Positions 62,710 through 64,000 of a stretch of DNA of 64,000 bases are shown here, in pieces (position 1 is the stretch's first letter; each line of letters begins with the position of its first letter). The translations under genes were made by a program, and so were the position numbers. The stretch is from Proteiniphilum saccharofermentans (GTDB lineage: Bacteria; Bacteroidota; Bacteroidia; Bacteroidales; Dysgonomonadaceae): positions 4,092,001 through 4,156,000 of the forward strand of contig NZ_LT605205.1 in assembly GCF_900095135.1 (NCBI RefSeq). The letters run 5' to 3'. A model generated the notes under the pieces. That model made no database searches, had not been told where the DNA came from, and saw only the letters and a list, made by a program, of their open reading frames with translations.

Positions 62710-64000
62710 TTACTTCGTCACCTTTATTTCAATGGCATCTTTTATCAATCCATCCGACTCTGCCGCCAGATGAATAACTCCTTCTCTCTTTTCACTTTTC
62801 ACAACAACCATGCATTTCCCATAAAATGCTTTCCGTTCCGATGCTTTGAACCGTTCCATACTTGTCGGGTTCCCATTGTCCACACCGACGACCTTTCCGT
62901 TACCCGACAGGTTGAAACGGATCAGGTTCTCTGCATTAGGGCAGATAGTGCCCTCTTTGTCCAAAACTTCCACTGTAATAAAACTAAGATCTTGTCCGTT
63001 GCCCCTGATCACACGCCTGTCAGGCGTTAAACGGATCTGCGACGGTTCTCCGGCCGTTTTTATTTCTTTCGATAATACCTCTTTTCCATTTTTCCTGGAA
63101 ATCACTTTTATTGTGCCGGTTTCATAAGCCAGTCGCCAAAAGACATGGTGCTTGCCGCCCTCTTTTCTTTTGATGCCCTGAGAGACGCCGTTCAAAAATA
63201 ACTCCACTTCATCTGCCTTGCTGTAATAGGCCCAGACGTCCACAGTTTCTCCCGGTTGCCAGTTCCAGTGCGGAAAAACATGCAATACCTCTTTATCGGT
63301 CCATTCCGATTGATACATGTAATAGACATCTTTCGGGAACCCCGCCAGATCCACAATGCCAAAATAAGAACTCCGTGCAGGAAACCAGAAAGGGGTCGGT
63401 TCGCCGAGATAGTCAAAACCTGTCCAGATATACATTCCACTAATGAAGTCACTGTTTTTCACGTCGTTCCATGCCTGCTCGTGCGTACATCCCCAAGGGA
63501 CGTGGCAATTATCGTAGGAAGAGCAGGCATAGGAAGGATCGGTAAACGGGATATCCCAACGTACCGGCCAGATATACATGGAGTCGCTTGGCATCCGGTA
63601 ATAACCGCGGGTCATCAGTCCTGAAGTGGTTTCCGCTGCAATAAACGGTTTTCCCGGGAAGTTCTCCGGCACGTTCTTATAGTCATATCCATGATAATTG
63701 AATCCGATCAGGTCGAGCGCTCCCGATCTGAAGAGGTGATTGGCCGGATTGGTTTCATTGTTTCCGGTTGTCACGGGTCGGGTCGGATCCAAACTTTTTA
63801 CGATATCCGCCAGTTTTTTTGTCAGGAGAGCATTCACACTCATCGTCTCCCCATCTGTCCCCGCCAGTGCCGTTTCATCGCGTTTAAGGTTCAACAGGAG
63901 ATTAGCCTGCTGGATATCGAGTGTATCGGCTTCGGCGTGGGTCCATTGTTCAAGGACTTCATTCCCGATGCTCCACATAAATACCGAGGGATGATTACGG
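62710..64000 (-). CDS. glycoside hydrolase family 2 enzyme, N-terminal part outside window
   Basis: The frame is open to the window edge, so only the last 430 residues or so are seen. They begin with the GH2 acid/base block RNHPSVFMWSIGNEV, then the FIAAETTSG block, where the Glu is the likely nucleophile. After the barrel come the GH2 C-terminal beta domains (RVIRGNGQDLSFITVEVLDKEG). Beta-galactosidase is the commonest activity with these motifs, which fits galactose on xyloglucan side chains; beta-mannosidase or glucuronidase are alternatives. It is upstream of susC by 111 bp and belongs to the same locus. Confidence 0.9.
   Translation of the reverse strand, partial: RNHPSVFMWSIGNEVLEQWTHAEADTLDIQQANLLLNLKRDETALAGTDGETMSVNALLTKKLADIVKSLDPTRPVTTGNNETNPANHLFRSGALDLIGFNYHGYDYKNVPENFPGKPFIAAETTSGLMTRGYYRMPSDSMYIWPVRWDIPFTDPSYACSSYDNCHVPWGCTHEQAWNDVKNSDFISGMYIWTGFDYLGEPTPFWFPARSSYFGIVDLAGFPKDVYYMYQSEWTDKEVLHVFPHWNWQPGETVDVWAYYSKADEVELFLNGVSQGIKRKEGGKHHVFWRLAYETGTIKVISRKNGKEVLSKEIKTAGEPSQIRLTPDRRVIRGNGQDLSFITVEVLDKEGTICPNAENLIRFNLSGNGKVVGVDNGNPTSMERFKASERKAFYGKCMVVVKSEKREGVIHLAAESDGLIKDAIEIKVTK

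Overview
The window looks like chromosome from a member of the Bacteroidota, most likely order Bacteroidales. This is inferred from gene content: gliding-type gldE, a SusC/SusD polysaccharide locus with BACON and NigD-like proteins, rplM-rpsI-rpsB-tsf order, nusB-yajC-ybbR-coaE order, and repeated promoters of the form TTTG - about 20 nt - TAnnTTTG. The family (perhaps Dysgonomonadaceae) is a guess, not something the sequence proves.

Layout. 1-4800: housekeeping (gldE end, a phosphopantetheinyl transferase, and the r-protein/EF-Ts block reading leftward from a strong promoter at 4678-4708). 4800-9075: a variable region holding an IS30-type element, a tRNA-Arg(ACG) with its own promoter and terminator, gene fragments set among repeated TAAC/GTTA-ended palindromes, and a type II restriction-modification pair whose nuclease resembles BstYI. 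9076-19300: recQ, recJ, mnmA, an outer-membrane barrel, hflX, an unknown membrane protein and a DASS-type carrier. 19300-25290: a leftward six-gene cluster that reads as one phosphate/polyphosphate operon: PhoU-like DUF47 protein, a PiT phosphate permease fused to a LuxR-type DNA-binding domain, an OprO/P-type porin, a lamin-tail lipoprotein, a possible CYTH-like protein and a clear CYTH protein, ending at a hairpin terminator. 25500-34200: creD with a small regulator, an Ask_Ect-like aspartokinase, maf, an S4 RNA-binding protein, pth, rplY and a secreted GH20 hexosaminidase. 34200-41650: nusB-yajC-ybbR-coaE, a small winged-helix protein, a large FAD/Fe-S oxidoreductase and a YitT protein. 41650-51000: leuS, an acyl-CoA ligase, a DUF4294-like protein, a SulP carrier and a YgiQ-type radical SAM protein. 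51200-64000: a polysaccharide utilisation locus (NigD-like lipoprotein, GH43, BACON-GH5, surface glycan-binding lipoprotein, SusD, SusC, and the C-terminal part of a GH2 enzyme cut by the window edge), with xyloglucan or a related beta-glucan/xylan as the most plausible target.

The most unusual items are the permease-transcription factor fusion inside the phosphate operon; the cassette-like defence region with repeated palindromic borders; and a pair of 64-nt hairpin repeats upstream of leuS that differ by three compensated base pairs and carry the leuS promoter. Several other short dispersed intergenic repeats are also described. Positions and motifs were read by eye; no database search was run.
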